Shown piece after piece: positions 33,563 to 42,065 of a DNA stretch of 64,000 nucleotides. Below the pieces are notes generated by a model. That model was not told the DNA's origin and made no database searches. It saw only the letters and a list, made by a program, of their open reading frames with translations. The translations under genes and the position numbers were made by a program. The stretch comes from Ruminococcus sp. (GTDB lineage: Bacteria; Bacillota; Clostridia; Oscillospirales; Ruminococcaceae): positions 1-64,000 of the forward strand of contig JAFSSS010000019.1 in the NCBI GenBank assembly GCA_017450925.1, given 5' to 3'. Positions within the stretch are counted from its first letter, which is position 1. Every line of letters starts with the position of its first letter.

Positions 33563-34792
33563 TCCCTCTTCCGGGGCGGCGAGCATTATAAGCAGCTGTG
33601 TTATCTTTTCCATGGACTCCTTGCAGCAGTATTCATATCTGCCGTGGAAGTTGTGTCCCCCGGCGCAGAGGTTGGGACAGGGCAGTCCTCTCCACGAAAG
33701 AAACGCTCCGTCGGTGCCGCCGCGTATGGGCTGGATCCTCGGCTCTATGCCAAGAGCCTTCATGCACCTCTCGGCATTTTCGATAAGGAACATATTATCG
33801 GGATAGATCTTTTCCCGCATATTGCGGTAGCTGTCCTTCAGCTCTGCGGTGACGGTGCCGGCTCCGTATTTGGCGTTCAGCTCCTCCGCCGCCGAAAGCA
33901 TAAGCACCCTGCGGGCATTGAATTTCTCCCGGTCATGGTCGCGGATAAGATATTCCAGCTCTGCCGACTCAACTCCCCCCGCTATCCGTTCAAGGTGGAA
34001 AAAGCCCTCGTAGCCCTCTGTATGCTCCGGGCGCTCCTCTGCCGGCAGGAGGCTGTCGAACTCCGCCGCGATGCGGGAGGCGTTCTTCATTTTCCCCTTG
34101 GCCTCGCCCGTATGGATATTCACGCCCTTGATGCTTATTTTAGCCGAGGCCGCGTTGAAGCATTCATACTCCAGCTCGCCCAAAGCCCCGCCGTCCACGG
34201 TGTAGGCATGATCCGCACCGAAGCGGGCAAGGTCAAAGCGGGCGATGCCCCCGCCTATCTCCTCGTCCGGCGTAAAGGCTATGGCTATCCGCCCGTGGAG
34301 GGGCGCATCCTCTGCCGTGAGCGCCTCGGCCATTGTCATTATCTCCGCTACGCCCGCCTTGTCGTCGGCTCCGAGAAGTGTCGTGCCGTCGGTGACGATA
34401 AGCGTCTTGCCGATATAGTCCCGCATCTCGGGGTACATCTTAGGCGAAAGGACGATGCCCTCTGCTTCATTGAGGACGATGTCGCCGCCGTCGTAGTTCT
34501 CCACCAGCCGGGGTCTGACGTTTTTGCCCGAGGTCTCCGGCGAGGTGTCCATGTGGGAGATAAAGCCGAGGGTCTTCCCCGCCCCGCCGTTGTTCGCCGG
34601 GATATGCCCATAGACGCACCCGCTGGCGGGATCATAGCCCGCATCGTGAACGCCCAAGGACTTCAGCTCCTCTGCCAGCATCCGTGCAAGGACTGTCTGT
34701 CCCTCTGTGCTGGGAAAGCTGTCAGACTCCTCACTTGACTGTGTATCTACCGCAGCATAGCGCAAAAACCTTGAGATGACTGTTTCCTTCAT
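33560..34792 (-). CDS. pepT: Peptidase T (tripeptide aminopeptidase)
   Basis: 410 residues, M20 family, dinuclear zinc. Removes the N-terminal residue from tripeptides in the cytosol. Visible metal and catalytic residues: SHMDTSPETSG, GADDKAGVAEI, TPDEEIGGG, TVDGGALGELEYE, and GGHNFHGRYEY near the end. QPIRGGTDGAFLSWRGLPCPNLCAGG is the family signature. The ATG is preceded by GGAGGAG. The stop codon lies in repeat copy 3. Confidence 0.93.
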   Translation of the reverse strand: MKETVISRFLRYAAVDTQSSEESDSFPSTEGQTVLARMLAEELKSLGVHDAGYDPASGCVYGHIPANNGGAGKTLGFISHMDTSPETSGKNVRPRLVENYDGGDIVLNEAEGIVLSPKMYPEMRDYIGKTLIVTDGTTLLGADDKAGVAEIMTMAEALTAEDAPLHGRIAIAFTPDEEIGGGIARFDLARFGADHAYTVDGGALGELEYECFNAASAKISIKGVNIHTGEAKGKMKNASRIAAEFDSLLPAEERPEHTEGYEGFFHLERIAGGVESAELEYLIRDHDREKFNARRVLMLSAAEELNAKYGAGTVTAELKDSYRNMREKIYPDNMFLIENAERCMKALGIEPRIQPIRGGTDGAFLSWRGLPCPNLCAGGHNFHGRYEYCCKESMEKITQLLIMLAAPEEG

Positions 34793-34865
34793 AAAAAGCT
34801 CCTCCTTCTGAAATGCGGGGGGGGAGAGGGCGAAGCCGAAGGTGCGCTGTGCGCACCTTTATCTT

Positions 34866-34922
34866 TCTCTCTCACTCTCACTATCACTAACACTATCATT
34901 ATCACTATCATTATCACTATCA
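34866..34922. repeat. CACTAT-type short tandem repeat
   Basis: Nine or so imperfect 6-bp units (CACTAT, CATTAT, CACTAA, CACTCT) follow one another. It lies in a non-coding stretch (34793-35032) upstream of pepT and beyond the stop of the DHHW gene. Below it are short repeats of CGCCA and AAAAGTTGCAC. Confidence 0.7.
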
Positions 34923-35032
34923 GCTAAATTCGCCAGAAAATTTCAGCATTCGCCAAAAGCTTCAAGCGATCGCCAGAATCGCCAAAACGGACAAAAGTTG
35001 CACGCTCTGTCCAAAAGTTGCACACACCAACC

Positions 35033-35073
35033 AAAAAAGCATACGCTCTCCCTTGCGGGAGAGAATATGCTTT
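35033..35073 (-). terminator. Terminator of the DHHW/MBOAT operon
   Basis: Minus strand AAAGCATA..CTCTCCC and GGGAGAG..TATGCTTT arms followed by six T, just past the stop at 35080. The inner CTCTCCC/GGGAGAG is the same motif as in the terminators at 12785 and 42892. Confidence 0.8.
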
Positions 35074-35079
35074 GCTGCA

Positions 35080-37539
35080 TTACATATCCGCACGGATGCG
35101 GTCGATATGGGTCTGTGTATGACCGCCGGAGATCGACACTGTGAAGATCATGTCCGTAGCGCCTACGGTCTTGGCAAACTGCACCATGCTGATGTCGGCA
35201 TAGCGGAAATCCACCACATAGATCTTCTCAAAACTGTTGGTAAGGAAGGGTATGGATGCATTTGCATAGCTGTCCTTCAGCACCACAAGCACTCTTCCGT
35301 TGTGAACAGGCGTCTTGACCTCGCAGATATCCAGATCGTCGCCCAGACAAGCGCCGTAGGCGTTTCCGCCGGAGGCCCAGTCAAAGAACAGCGAATGTCC
35401 CTTGTTCTCGTTGATATACTGGAAGGTGCTGTCCCAGTAATTTACTTCAAGCTGATCGTTGTTCTCGGGCTTGTAGTAGATCATCTGATCGGGATAGTCC
35501 TTCAGTCCCTGAACATAGTCGGAGAAGGCATACATCGTGCCGCAGAAGCCGTCGATCACGCACTTTTCATAGGTGGAGATATCCTTGAAGGTATCGACGA
35601 GGCCGGCCTCCTGCGTGAACTTCTGCATAGCGTAGTAAGCGCCCAGCGGCTGCCAGTGGTGGTCGGTGCGGGAGTAGATGTACTCGTCCGCATGGTTTGC
35701 AAGCTCGTCATATACGTCCACGTTGATAACGCCGTCAAGATATCTGCCGACGTTCAGTATCGCGTCGTGCTGATCGGTGAACTGATCTCTCATGCTTTCC
35801 GGCATATAGTAAGCAGAGGACAGCGGGCAGTAAAGGTTGAACACGTTCACCTTGTCGCCCAGCGCCTTCTTGTAGTCGTTAAGCACTGCGGCATAGTCAG
35901 CGCCCACGTCAAACAGTCCGTAGAAGGCGGGCATCGCCCTTATGGTGGGGCCGGAGCCGGTCAGAATGACGTTTCCTGCCCATTCGCCCTCGTCGGGAAC
36001 ATCTATGTGCTTTTTGGTCTCAAGAGAAACCTTGGTCGTAGTTGTGGGAGAGGTACTCTGCTCACCGCTGCCGGTGGTGGCAGCCGGAGTCGTGGTCGTC
36101 TCGGCAGGGCCGGTGTAAAGTGTCACCTTAGCGGTTGTCTGCTTGTCCTTATCGTCAAGGGTCTCCTTCTTGCCGGGCTGGACATCGCCCTTGATCTGAA
36201 CGTCACCGATATTTATGCCGAAGAGCTTGGAGAATGTGTCGGCAAAGCCCTTGAGGCTCTCGCGGTTGGGGATAGTATCGGTGTAGTATTTCGCCATATT
36301 TTCGGTGTATTCGCCCTTGAACCAGCTGGAGATGCTGAACTCCGGCTTTTCCGTCAGCATACGCTTTTCGGAGTCAACATATCCGCTCTCACGCTTTACC
36401 ACGATAAGAGCGATGCCTACGCCGAATACCAGCAGCATACAAAGGGCTGCATTCAGAAAATGGAACTCGGTCTCGTAGCGCTTGTACTTGGGCTTTTTCT
36501 TCCTGCGGCGGGGGGGCGTGGGGTCGGAGGGGTCAGCGGAGATGCGCTGTCTGCTTGAAACGGGCTGTTCGCTCTCGGGGCGCACTCTGCTCCGGGAGAC
36601 CTGCTCACTCTCGGGGCGTACTCTGCTCCGTGCGGGCTGTTCGCCCTCGGGGCGCACTCTGCTCCGGGAGACCTGCTCGCCCTCGGGGCGCACCCTGCTC
36701 CGGGAGACCTGCTCGCCTTCGGGGCGCACCCTGCTCCGGGAGACCTGCTCGCTCTCGGGGCGCACTCTGCTCCGGGAGACCTGCTCACCCTCGGGGCGTA
36801 CTCTGCTCCGGGAGACCTGTTCGCTTTCGGGACGTACTCTGCTCCGTGCGGGCTGCTCGCCCTCGGGGCGCACTCTGCTCCGTGCGGGCTGCTCGCTTTC
36901 GGGACGAACCCTGCTCCGGGAGACCTGCTCGCCCTCGGGACGCACTCTGCTCCGGGAGACCTGTTCGCCCTCGGGGCGTACCCTGCTCCGGGAGACCTGC
37001 TCGCCCTCGGGGCGTACCCTCTCCCTCTGCGGCTGAACGGGACGCTCCGCCGGGCGCCCGGGTGCGGGCTGCTCTGCCCTTTTCTCTTCTCTGGCAGAGG
37101 CCATTTTCTTCTGCATATCCTCGGAAAGCTTGATCTCTATGGTGCGCTTGGTCGTCCTGCCGGAGGGCTTGGGCTCTTCACGGCGCGGCTCGGCCTGCTT
37201 CGGAGGCTCGGGACGCTTTTCGGGAGCCTTTTTCTCTTCCTTTTTGTCATCCGTGAGCCAGATGCTCTTCTCGGCAGGGTCGGCAGGCTTGTCCGACCAG
37301 TAGCTCCTGCTGCGCTCTGCACGGCGCTTTTCTATGTCAGCCACCATTTTGTCGAACACCTCGGGAGACTCCTTCTCCGGATCCTTGTATTCGTGAGCAT
37401 CCACAGGGTCGTTCTGAACAGGCTCCTCGGGCTGCTTTTCCTCTGCCTTGGGAGCTTCCTTTCCCACCCTGCTAAGGCGTTCAAGATATATCCTTTCCAG
37501 CTCCTCGCTGTCGGGAAAAATGTAATTGTTATCGGCCAT
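35080..37539 (-). CDS. DHHW family protein with Arg-rich 12-residue repeats
   Basis: 819 residues. A charged cytosolic N-terminus (1-170) is followed by 13 near-perfect repeats RVRPEGEQVSRS (about 170-326). One membrane helix (about 362-385) and an extracellular SGNH-like DHHW domain come next (SEKRMLTEKPEFSISSWFKGEYTENMAKYYTDTIPNRESLK at its start, RTDHHWQPLGAYYAMQKF as the signature). The Thr/Pro-rich linker near 465-520 is flexible. DHHW/AlgX-like proteins work with MBOAT partners to O-acetylate surface polymers; the MBOAT gene lies just upstream (12-bp gap). GGAGG precedes the ATG. Confidence 0.87.
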   Translation of the reverse strand: MADNNYIFPDSEELERIYLERLSRVGKEAPKAEEKQPEEPVQNDPVDAHEYKDPEKESPEVFDKMVADIEKRRAERSRSYWSDKPADPAEKSIWLTDDKKEEKKAPEKRPEPPKQAEPRREEPKPSGRTTKRTIEIKLSEDMQKKMASAREEKRAEQPAPGRPAERPVQPQRERVRPEGEQVSRSRVRPEGEQVSRSRVRPEGEQVSRSRVRPESEQPARSRVRPEGEQPARSRVRPESEQVSRSRVRPEGEQVSRSRVRPESEQVSRSRVRPEGEQVSRSRVRPEGEQVSRSRVRPEGEQPARSRVRPESEQVSRSRVRPESEQPVSSRQRISADPSDPTPPRRRKKKPKYKRYETEFHFLNAALCMLLVFGVGIALIVVKRESGYVDSEKRMLTEKPEFSISSWFKGEYTENMAKYYTDTIPNRESLKGFADTFSKLFGINIGDVQIKGDVQPGKKETLDDKDKQTTAKVTLYTGPAETTTTPAATTGSGEQSTSPTTTTKVSLETKKHIDVPDEGEWAGNVILTGSGPTIRAMPAFYGLFDVGADYAAVLNDYKKALGDKVNVFNLYCPLSSAYYMPESMRDQFTDQHDAILNVGRYLDGVINVDVYDELANHADEYIYSRTDHHWQPLGAYYAMQKFTQEAGLVDTFKDISTYEKCVIDGFCGTMYAFSDYVQGLKDYPDQMIYYKPENNDQLEVNYWDSTFQYINENKGHSLFFDWASGGNAYGACLGDDLDICEVKTPVHNGRVLVVLKDSYANASIPFLTNSFEKIYVVDFRYADISMVQFAKTVGATDMIFTVSISGGHTQTHIDRIRADM
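36556..37029 (-). repeat. 36-bp in-frame tandem repeat array
   Basis: Thirteen 36-bp units coding RVRPE(G/S)EQ(VS/PA)RS. The units differ by a few bases and fall into types (GEQVSRS, SEQVSRS, GEQPARS, SEQPARS), as expected from unequal crossing-over. There are no spacers, so this is not a CRISPR array. Confidence 0.92.
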
Positions 37540-37551
37540 TTTATGCCTCCG

Positions 37552-38973
37552 TTAAAATCTGAAATACAGGAACGGATTGTTTGTGGTGTTGAGCAGCAGC
37601 AGCGAGCTGATTATCAGCACTGCGGCATTCATCACAATGCCCGCGCCCTGCATGAAGTAGTAGTTTCCTGCTTTTTTCTGCGCAAGCTCCTTGAGCTTGG
37701 GAAGGATAGGCGTTGCCAGCAGGACTGCTGCGGTCACAAGGAATATATTTGATACGAAAAGGTTTCTCGTGATGACGTTTGAGAAGGGATTGCCGTTTGC
37801 ACCCACGATAGCCTTGAAGAACTTTCCGAGAGCGCCGAAATTCTCAAAGTAGAAGATACCGAAGCCGAGAATGATGACCAGCTTGGTGTAGATGTGGGCA
37901 AATATGGGGTTCCAGTTCTTATATCTCTTCTTGCCCAGCTTCATTTCCATGAACACGAAGAGGCCGTAGTAAAGTCCCCAGATAACGAAGTTCCAGCTTG
38001 CACCGTGCCACAGACCCGTGCAGAACCAAACAAGGAAGAGCCCGCCGTATTTCCGCCGCTTGCCGAAGATAGGCACATAAAGCAGATAGTCGCGGAAGAA
38101 GGTACCCAGCGAGATATGCCACCTCTGCCAGAATTCGGTTATGCTCTTGCAAACAAAGGGATATTTGAAGTTCTCGTCAAAATGGAAGCCGAAGATGCGT
38201 CCCAGTCCGATAGCGATATCCGAATAGCCCGAAAAGTCGAAGTAATACCACAGCGCCACCATTGCCGCACCGAACCATGCGCCCAGCACCGAAATAGTGC
38301 CGATGCCGCTGTAGCCGTTCTCGGCGGTTCCGAAGCAGGTAGTTACCACCGTGTTCAGGCTGTTGGCGATGATGACCTTTTTGCCTATGCCGAGGATTAT
38401 CCGGGAAAAGCCCTCGGAAATGTCCTTCAGATCGGTGTGCCTGTCGTCGATCTCCTCGGCGATAGTCGAATAGCGGACGATAGGCCCCGCGATAAGCTGC
38501 GGGAACATGGAAACATAAAGCAGGAACTTGTAGAAACGGGTCTGCACCTTGACCTTGCCCCAGTAGCAGTCGATAGAATAGGAAAGCGTCTGGAAGGTGT
38601 AGAAGGAAATGCCTATGGGCAGCTTTATGTCGGGAACGGGAATGGAAACGTGCAGCAGATTATTGATATTCTCCACAAAGAAGCCGCTGTACTTGAATAT
38701 CCCCAGCACGCCGATATCCACGATAAGCGCCAGTATCAGCGCCTGCTTTTTCCGTTTCTGCGTTTTGGCTTTGCCGATAGTCAGACCCGTCATGTAATTG
38801 AGGAACGAGTAGGCTATAAGCATCACGATCCACACAGGCTCGCCCCAAGCATAGAACAGCATCGAGAAGGCCAGCAGCACGATATTGCGTGCCTGTATCT
38901 TCCTTGCAACAAAATAGATCAGTATGCACAGGGGCATAAAGAAGTATATGAAAAACAGATCGGCAAAAACCAA
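37552..38973 (-). CDS. MBOAT family O-acyltransferase (AlgI/DltB-like)
   Basis: 473 residues with about ten membrane helices. Signature segments: LLAFSMLFYAWGEPVWIVML, LPIGISFYTFQTLSYSIDCYWGK, FPQLIAGPIVRY, FWQRWHISLGTFFRDYLLYVPIFG, and CTGLWHGASWNFVIWGLYYG with the catalytic His. Moves acyl (usually acetyl) groups across the membrane onto a surface polymer, with the DHHW protein as likely partner. The start is a TTG at 38973 with AGAGGA about 9 nt before it; no better in-frame ATG is near. Confidence 0.9.
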   Translation of the reverse strand: MVFADLFFIYFFMPLCILIYFVARKIQARNIVLLAFSMLFYAWGEPVWIVMLIAYSFLNYMTGLTIGKAKTQKRKKQALILALIVDIGVLGIFKYSGFFVENINNLLHVSIPVPDIKLPIGISFYTFQTLSYSIDCYWGKVKVQTRFYKFLLYVSMFPQLIAGPIVRYSTIAEEIDDRHTDLKDISEGFSRIILGIGKKVIIANSLNTVVTTCFGTAENGYSGIGTISVLGAWFGAAMVALWYYFDFSGYSDIAIGLGRIFGFHFDENFKYPFVCKSITEFWQRWHISLGTFFRDYLLYVPIFGKRRKYGGLFLVWFCTGLWHGASWNFVIWGLYYGLFVFMEMKLGKKRYKNWNPIFAHIYTKLVIILGFGIFYFENFGALGKFFKAIVGANGNPFSNVITRNLFVSNIFLVTAAVLLATPILPKLKELAQKKAGNYYFMQGAGIVMNAAVLIISSLLLLNTTNNPFLYFRF

Positions 38974-39010
38974 TTTACAGGATCCTCTCTTTTATTCGTT
39001 GTCTGTTTTC

Positions 39011-39024
39011 CGAAAACGTTTTCG
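39011..39024. promoter_or_regulatory. Perfect palindrome resembling a cre/LacI-type operator
   Basis: CGAAAACGTTTTCG, a 14-bp perfect palindrome, lies about 40 bp downstream of the expected transcript start of the MBOAT operon. It resembles LacI-family or CcpA sites, and a roadblock role would fit its position. No regulator in the window is tied to it. Confidence 0.5.
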
Positions 39025-39068
39025 CAAGCTAACATACCACTAAAAACAGTTACTAAACAGCACTTTAT

Positions 39069-39097
39069 ATTATAACATCAGCCGTCATTAAAGTCAA
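39069..39097 (-). promoter_or_regulatory. Sigma-A promoter of the MBOAT/DHHW operon
   Basis: Minus strand TTGACT (39092-39097), 17 bp, TATAAT (39069-39074). The leader to the TTG start is about 90 nt and holds the palindrome at 39011. Confidence 0.78.
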
Positions 39098-39120
39098 TCG
39101 CCATTCTGCACAAACAGAAA

Positions 39121-39163
39121 AAAGAAAACCCCGCAAATAACAGGCAGATTGCCGTTTGCGGGG
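39121..39163 (-). terminator. Terminator of the small membrane protein gene
   Basis: Minus strand CCCCGCAAA/TTTGCGGGG stem (9 bp) with a 17-base loop, then TTTTC, below the stop at 39213. Confidence 0.75.
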
Positions 39164-39212
39164 TTTGTCACAAAAATAACAAGGGTAAATAATTTCACAC
39201 TTGGGATGATAT

Positions 39213-39836
39213 TCAATCCTCGACGATGCTTTTGACGGGAGAGTTATCGAAGTCCTTCTGTCTGCGGTGTTTGGCGCGGAGCTTTCTGACTATCCATATA
39301 ATAAGCAGAACGGCAGAGAGGGCGGTCATCAACATGATCGGGTAAAGGCCGAAGCGCCACTTTGAGGGGAACTCCTTCTGCTCCTCGGTGAGGCCGATGC
39401 CCTCGCCCACGCGGGTGACGGCCTTATCAATGATATAGGAGGCGCCCTGCATATAGACCACCGTACCGACGAGGATGAAGGCGAACTGGGGGATATACTT
39501 ACTCAAGAAGGCCAGCACGAGGCCGACGAGGCAGAGGGCGGCGCCGACACCGATGAGGGCGGCAACATAGCCGGGGACGTCATCCATTTGCCCCATAGAG
39601 ATACCGAGGACGAAGATACCGCCGTAATAGAGGCCCGACCAAAGGAAGGGGACGCACATAAGGAGCTTCAGCAGGAGGGTCACGGCGGAGTCCATTTTTT
39701 TGGCATTACGGCGCATTTTGCGGGCGCTTTTGCTTTCGCGGGGGGAATCATGCTCGAGCTGTTCGGAGCGTTCAGCGATTTTTTTGGCATTCAGCTGTTG
39801 TTGACTTTGTTTTTTGAGTCTATCCTTTTTTGACAT
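39213..39836 (-). CDS. Membrane protein of unknown function
   Basis: 207 residues. A Lys/Arg/Gln-rich cytosolic start (residues 1-48, SKKDRLKKQSQQQLNAKKIAER, likely helical) is followed by four membrane helices (about 51-75, 86-108, 113-132, 165-185). A basic end (RKLRAKHRRQKDF) finishes it. I recognise no family. AGAGGTG precedes the ATG. It is monocistronic, with its own terminator. Confidence 0.75.
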   Translation of the reverse strand: MSKKDRLKKQSQQQLNAKKIAERSEQLEHDSPRESKSARKMRRNAKKMDSAVTLLLKLLMCVPFLWSGLYYGGIFVLGISMGQMDDVPGYVAALIGVGAALCLVGLVLAFLSKYIPQFAFILVGTVVYMQGASYIIDKAVTRVGEGIGLTEEQKEFPSKWRFGLYPIMLMTALSAVLLIIWIVRKLRAKHRRQKDFDNSPVKSIVED

Positions 39837-39933
39837 AAAGCACCTCTTGAATGGGATAATATATATATGAAAGAGCGATACATTTTATGCAAAGCGCACT
39901 GACATTATAACACAGAAGAAAACAAAATGCAAG

Positions 39934-40010
39934 TCCGCCGAGCCAAAGAAGGTGCGGGAGGAAAGACAGACTGCCGGCGGGACGATCAAAGCTGGCGGAA
40001 AGAACGCGAA
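39934..40010. repeat. 77-bp direct repeat, copy A
   Basis: Nearly identical to 40039-40115 (few mismatches), starting TCCGCCGAGCCAAAGA and ending AAGAACGCGAA. The spacer of 28 bp holds a hairpin AGGGGC/GCCCCT. Confidence 0.9.
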
Positions 40011-40038
40011 GCGGCAGGGGCGTGCCCCTGCACCCAAC

Positions 40039-40115
40039 TCCGCCGAGCCAAAGAGGGTGCGGGAGGAAAGACAGACTGCCGGCGGGACGAACAAAGCTGG
40101 CGGAAAGAACGCGAA
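40039..40115. repeat. 77-bp direct repeat, copy B
   Basis: Partner of 39934-40010. Beyond it lie GGGGCAGAGCCCC hairpins near 40170 and 40192. The whole stretch 39837-40671 (835 bp) holds no gene I can support; overlapping open frames on both strands have unlikely compositions. Confidence 0.9.
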
Positions 40116-40414
40116 AGCGCATTAAAAAGCGCGCGGTCAAGCCTCGCGCCAGAGGCTTGCGGGGTCAAGGGGCAGAGCCCCTTGCAGAGTTTGGGGCAGA
40201 GCCCCATTCGGCGCGTTAGCGACGACCGGCGCTGCACACAGTAAACAGTAGGGCGCAAAAGCAGTAACCCACATCCCAAATAATGGGGACAAACCAAATG
40301 CAGCGCCGGAAAAAAGCAGTCCTCCCGCACTCGCAGGAAACAGCAAGGGAGCGAAGCGACCGCGCGCATTTCCGTCCCTCGATGATGACAGCCACAAAGC
40401 GCCAAGCACTCGCA

Positions 40415-40454
40415 GAAAAGAGCGTCAGCGATCATCCGTCCGCAGAACAACAAA
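40415..40454. repeat. 40-bp direct repeat, copy A
   Basis: GAAAAGAGC followed by GATCATCCGTCCGCAGAACA; repeated at 40493-40532 in the same non-coding stretch. Confidence 0.85.
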
Positions 40455-40492
40455 GTGACAGCCCTAACATCCGCCAATAGCCCGCACAAGCC

Positions 40493-40532
40493 GAAAAGAG
40501 CAGCAGCGATCATCCGTCCGCAGAACACAAAA
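40493..40532. repeat. 40-bp direct repeat, copy B
   Basis: Second copy of the unit at 40415-40454, about 78 bp on, with a few changes. Confidence 0.85.
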
Positions 40533-40671
40533 GCCAAAACGCAAAACCACATTTATACATTCCACTTTTTTCCACCCGCGCCACACCGCACTGAAAATTT
40601 TTGTTCAGAATTTATTCTGCACCGTTGTCAAAAATATATGTGTAATCGCAAAAAGAAAGGATGTTGATATC

Positions 40672-41847
40672 ATGCGCCGCTTTTTTCATAAGGTCGCATT
40701 CGCAGCGGGTGCCGCCGCCGTGTCGGTCATCGCCTTGATCGGCTTCTACGGCAGACAGCTTCCCGCTTCATTCCTCACTGCCGGAGACGATGAACTCGCT
40801 CTGCAGTCTTTTTTTACAGTTACCTCGCGCCCCGTATCTGACTCAACAGAGGTAAAGGAAAATATGGATAACCACACTCTTATGCTGTTCGATACCTTTC
40901 CTATAAAAAACGTCACCGCCGCCGCCGTCTCACGCCCCTCGCTCGTCCCCTGCGGCCAGCCCTTCGGCATCAGACTTATGACCGACGGCGTTATGGTCAT
41001 CGGCCTCGAGGAGGTCAACAGCTCCTGCCCCGCCTCTGACTGCGGCATCCGCGTAGGCGATGTCATCACAGGCATCAACGGCCAGACCGTTACCACAAAT
41101 AAACGTGTCAGCGAGATCATCGGCTCAACTAAGGGCGAGCCCTGCTCCGTCTCCTACTCCCGGGACGGTACGGCAAGGATAGCTACCCTGACCCCCGTCT
41201 ATAGCGGCGGAACATATAAGGCCGGTATGTGGGTGAGAGATTCCTCTGCCGGAATCGGCACCCTTACCTTCTATGACCCCGCCTCCGGCGTTTTCGGCGG
41301 CCTCGGACACCCGATCTGCGATGCCGATACCAAGCTGCCCCTGCCGATCTCTCACGGCACTGTCGGAAATGTGAGGATCAACGGCTGCTCCCGCAGCGAA
41401 CACGGCCAGCCCGGCCAGCTGCTCGGTGAGTTCCTTTCTTCAGATACCACCGGCAGTATCACCTTGAATATAAACGAGGGGGTCTTCGGCCGGCTGGACA
41501 GCCCCCCTGCCTCCGCTGAACCCCTCCCTCTCGGCTTTAAACAGGAGATCACTGCGGGCGAGGCCTGCATCCTCTCCACCGTCTCCGGAACAGAGCCCCG
41601 CAGCTATACCGTCGAGATCGAAAATATCGACCTCTCCGACAGCGCCTCTCACGATATGGTCGTCCACGTCACCGACCCGGAGCTTCTGCGGGAGGCCGGC
41701 GGCATCGTTCAAGGCATGAGCGGCAGCCCTATCATCCAAAACGGCCGTATCGTCGGCGCAGTCACCCATGTGTTCGTTGACGATCCCACCCGGGGCTATG
41801 CGATCTTTGCCGAGGATATGTTCCGTCAGACCAGCCTCGTCGAATAA
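40672..41847 (+). CDS. spoIVB: SpoIVB-type serine peptidase (S55)
   Basis: 391 residues. An N-terminal membrane anchor (about 9-25), a PDZ domain (about 85-175: GLEEVNSSCPASDCGIRVGDVITGINGQTV), and an S55 peptidase domain with GGLGHPICDADT (catalytic His region) and GMSGSPIIQNGRIVGAVTH (catalytic Ser). In spore formers it is secreted into the inter-membrane space and triggers sigma-K activation through SpoIVFA. It lies directly upstream of spo0A, the conserved order in Bacilli and Clostridia. AAAGGATG lies before the ATG. Confidence 0.92.
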   Translation: MRRFFHKVAFAAGAAAVSVIALIGFYGRQLPASFLTAGDDELALQSFFTVTSRPVSDSTEVKENMDNHTLMLFDTFPIKNVTAAAVSRPSLVPCGQPFGIRLMTDGVMVIGLEEVNSSCPASDCGIRVGDVITGINGQTVTTNKRVSEIIGSTKGEPCSVSYSRDGTARIATLTPVYSGGTYKAGMWVRDSSAGIGTLTFYDPASGVFGGLGHPICDADTKLPLPISHGTVGNVRINGCSRSEHGQPGQLLGEFLSSDTTGSITLNINEGVFGRLDSPPASAEPLPLGFKQEITAGEACILSTVSGTEPRSYTVEIENIDLSDSASHDMVVHVTDPELLREAGGIVQGMSGSPIIQNGRIVGAVTHVFVDDPTRGYAIFAEDMFRQTSLVE

Positions 41848-41963
41848 ACAGGAATTGTTGCTGTCCTTTTGGATTATATAACAATTTGTTATATTTATAG
41901 GTAAATATGCAGCATCATGCACAATCGTGTCGATAAGATTTTGACGTTTTGAGCAAAAAAGTA

Positions 41964-41992
41964 TTGATTTTTACAGCTATCTGTGCTAAACT
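41964..41992 (+). promoter_or_regulatory. Possible vegetative promoter of spo0A
   Basis: TTGATT (41964-41969), 17 bp, TAAACT (41987-41992, four of six matches). A TGTCGAT at 41928-41934 resembles a 0A box but differs from the consensus at one place. The 218-bp gap holds no gene. Confidence 0.5.
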
Positions 41993-42065
41993 ATTGTCAA
42001 GGGCAGAAAGCGGGAGCGCCGGCAACTCCCGCCGCCTGCCAATCTGTTACACGGAGGAATACATA

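Noticed and set aside
36556..37029. 36-bp repeats as a CRISPR array
   Set aside because: Units are directly adjacent with no spacers, vary by several bases and stay in frame with a protein.
36482..37133. Long plus-strand open frames rich in Cys, Arg and Gly opposite the DHHW repeats
   Set aside because: They are mirror readings of the 36-bp repeat. The minus-strand frame continues into a recognised DHHW domain and has a proper start; the plus-strand frames do not.
39986..40552. Open frames of up to 188 codons in the repeat-rich stretch
   Set aside because: Cys-rich composition, no ribosome binding site, and they run across direct repeats with competing frames on the other strand.
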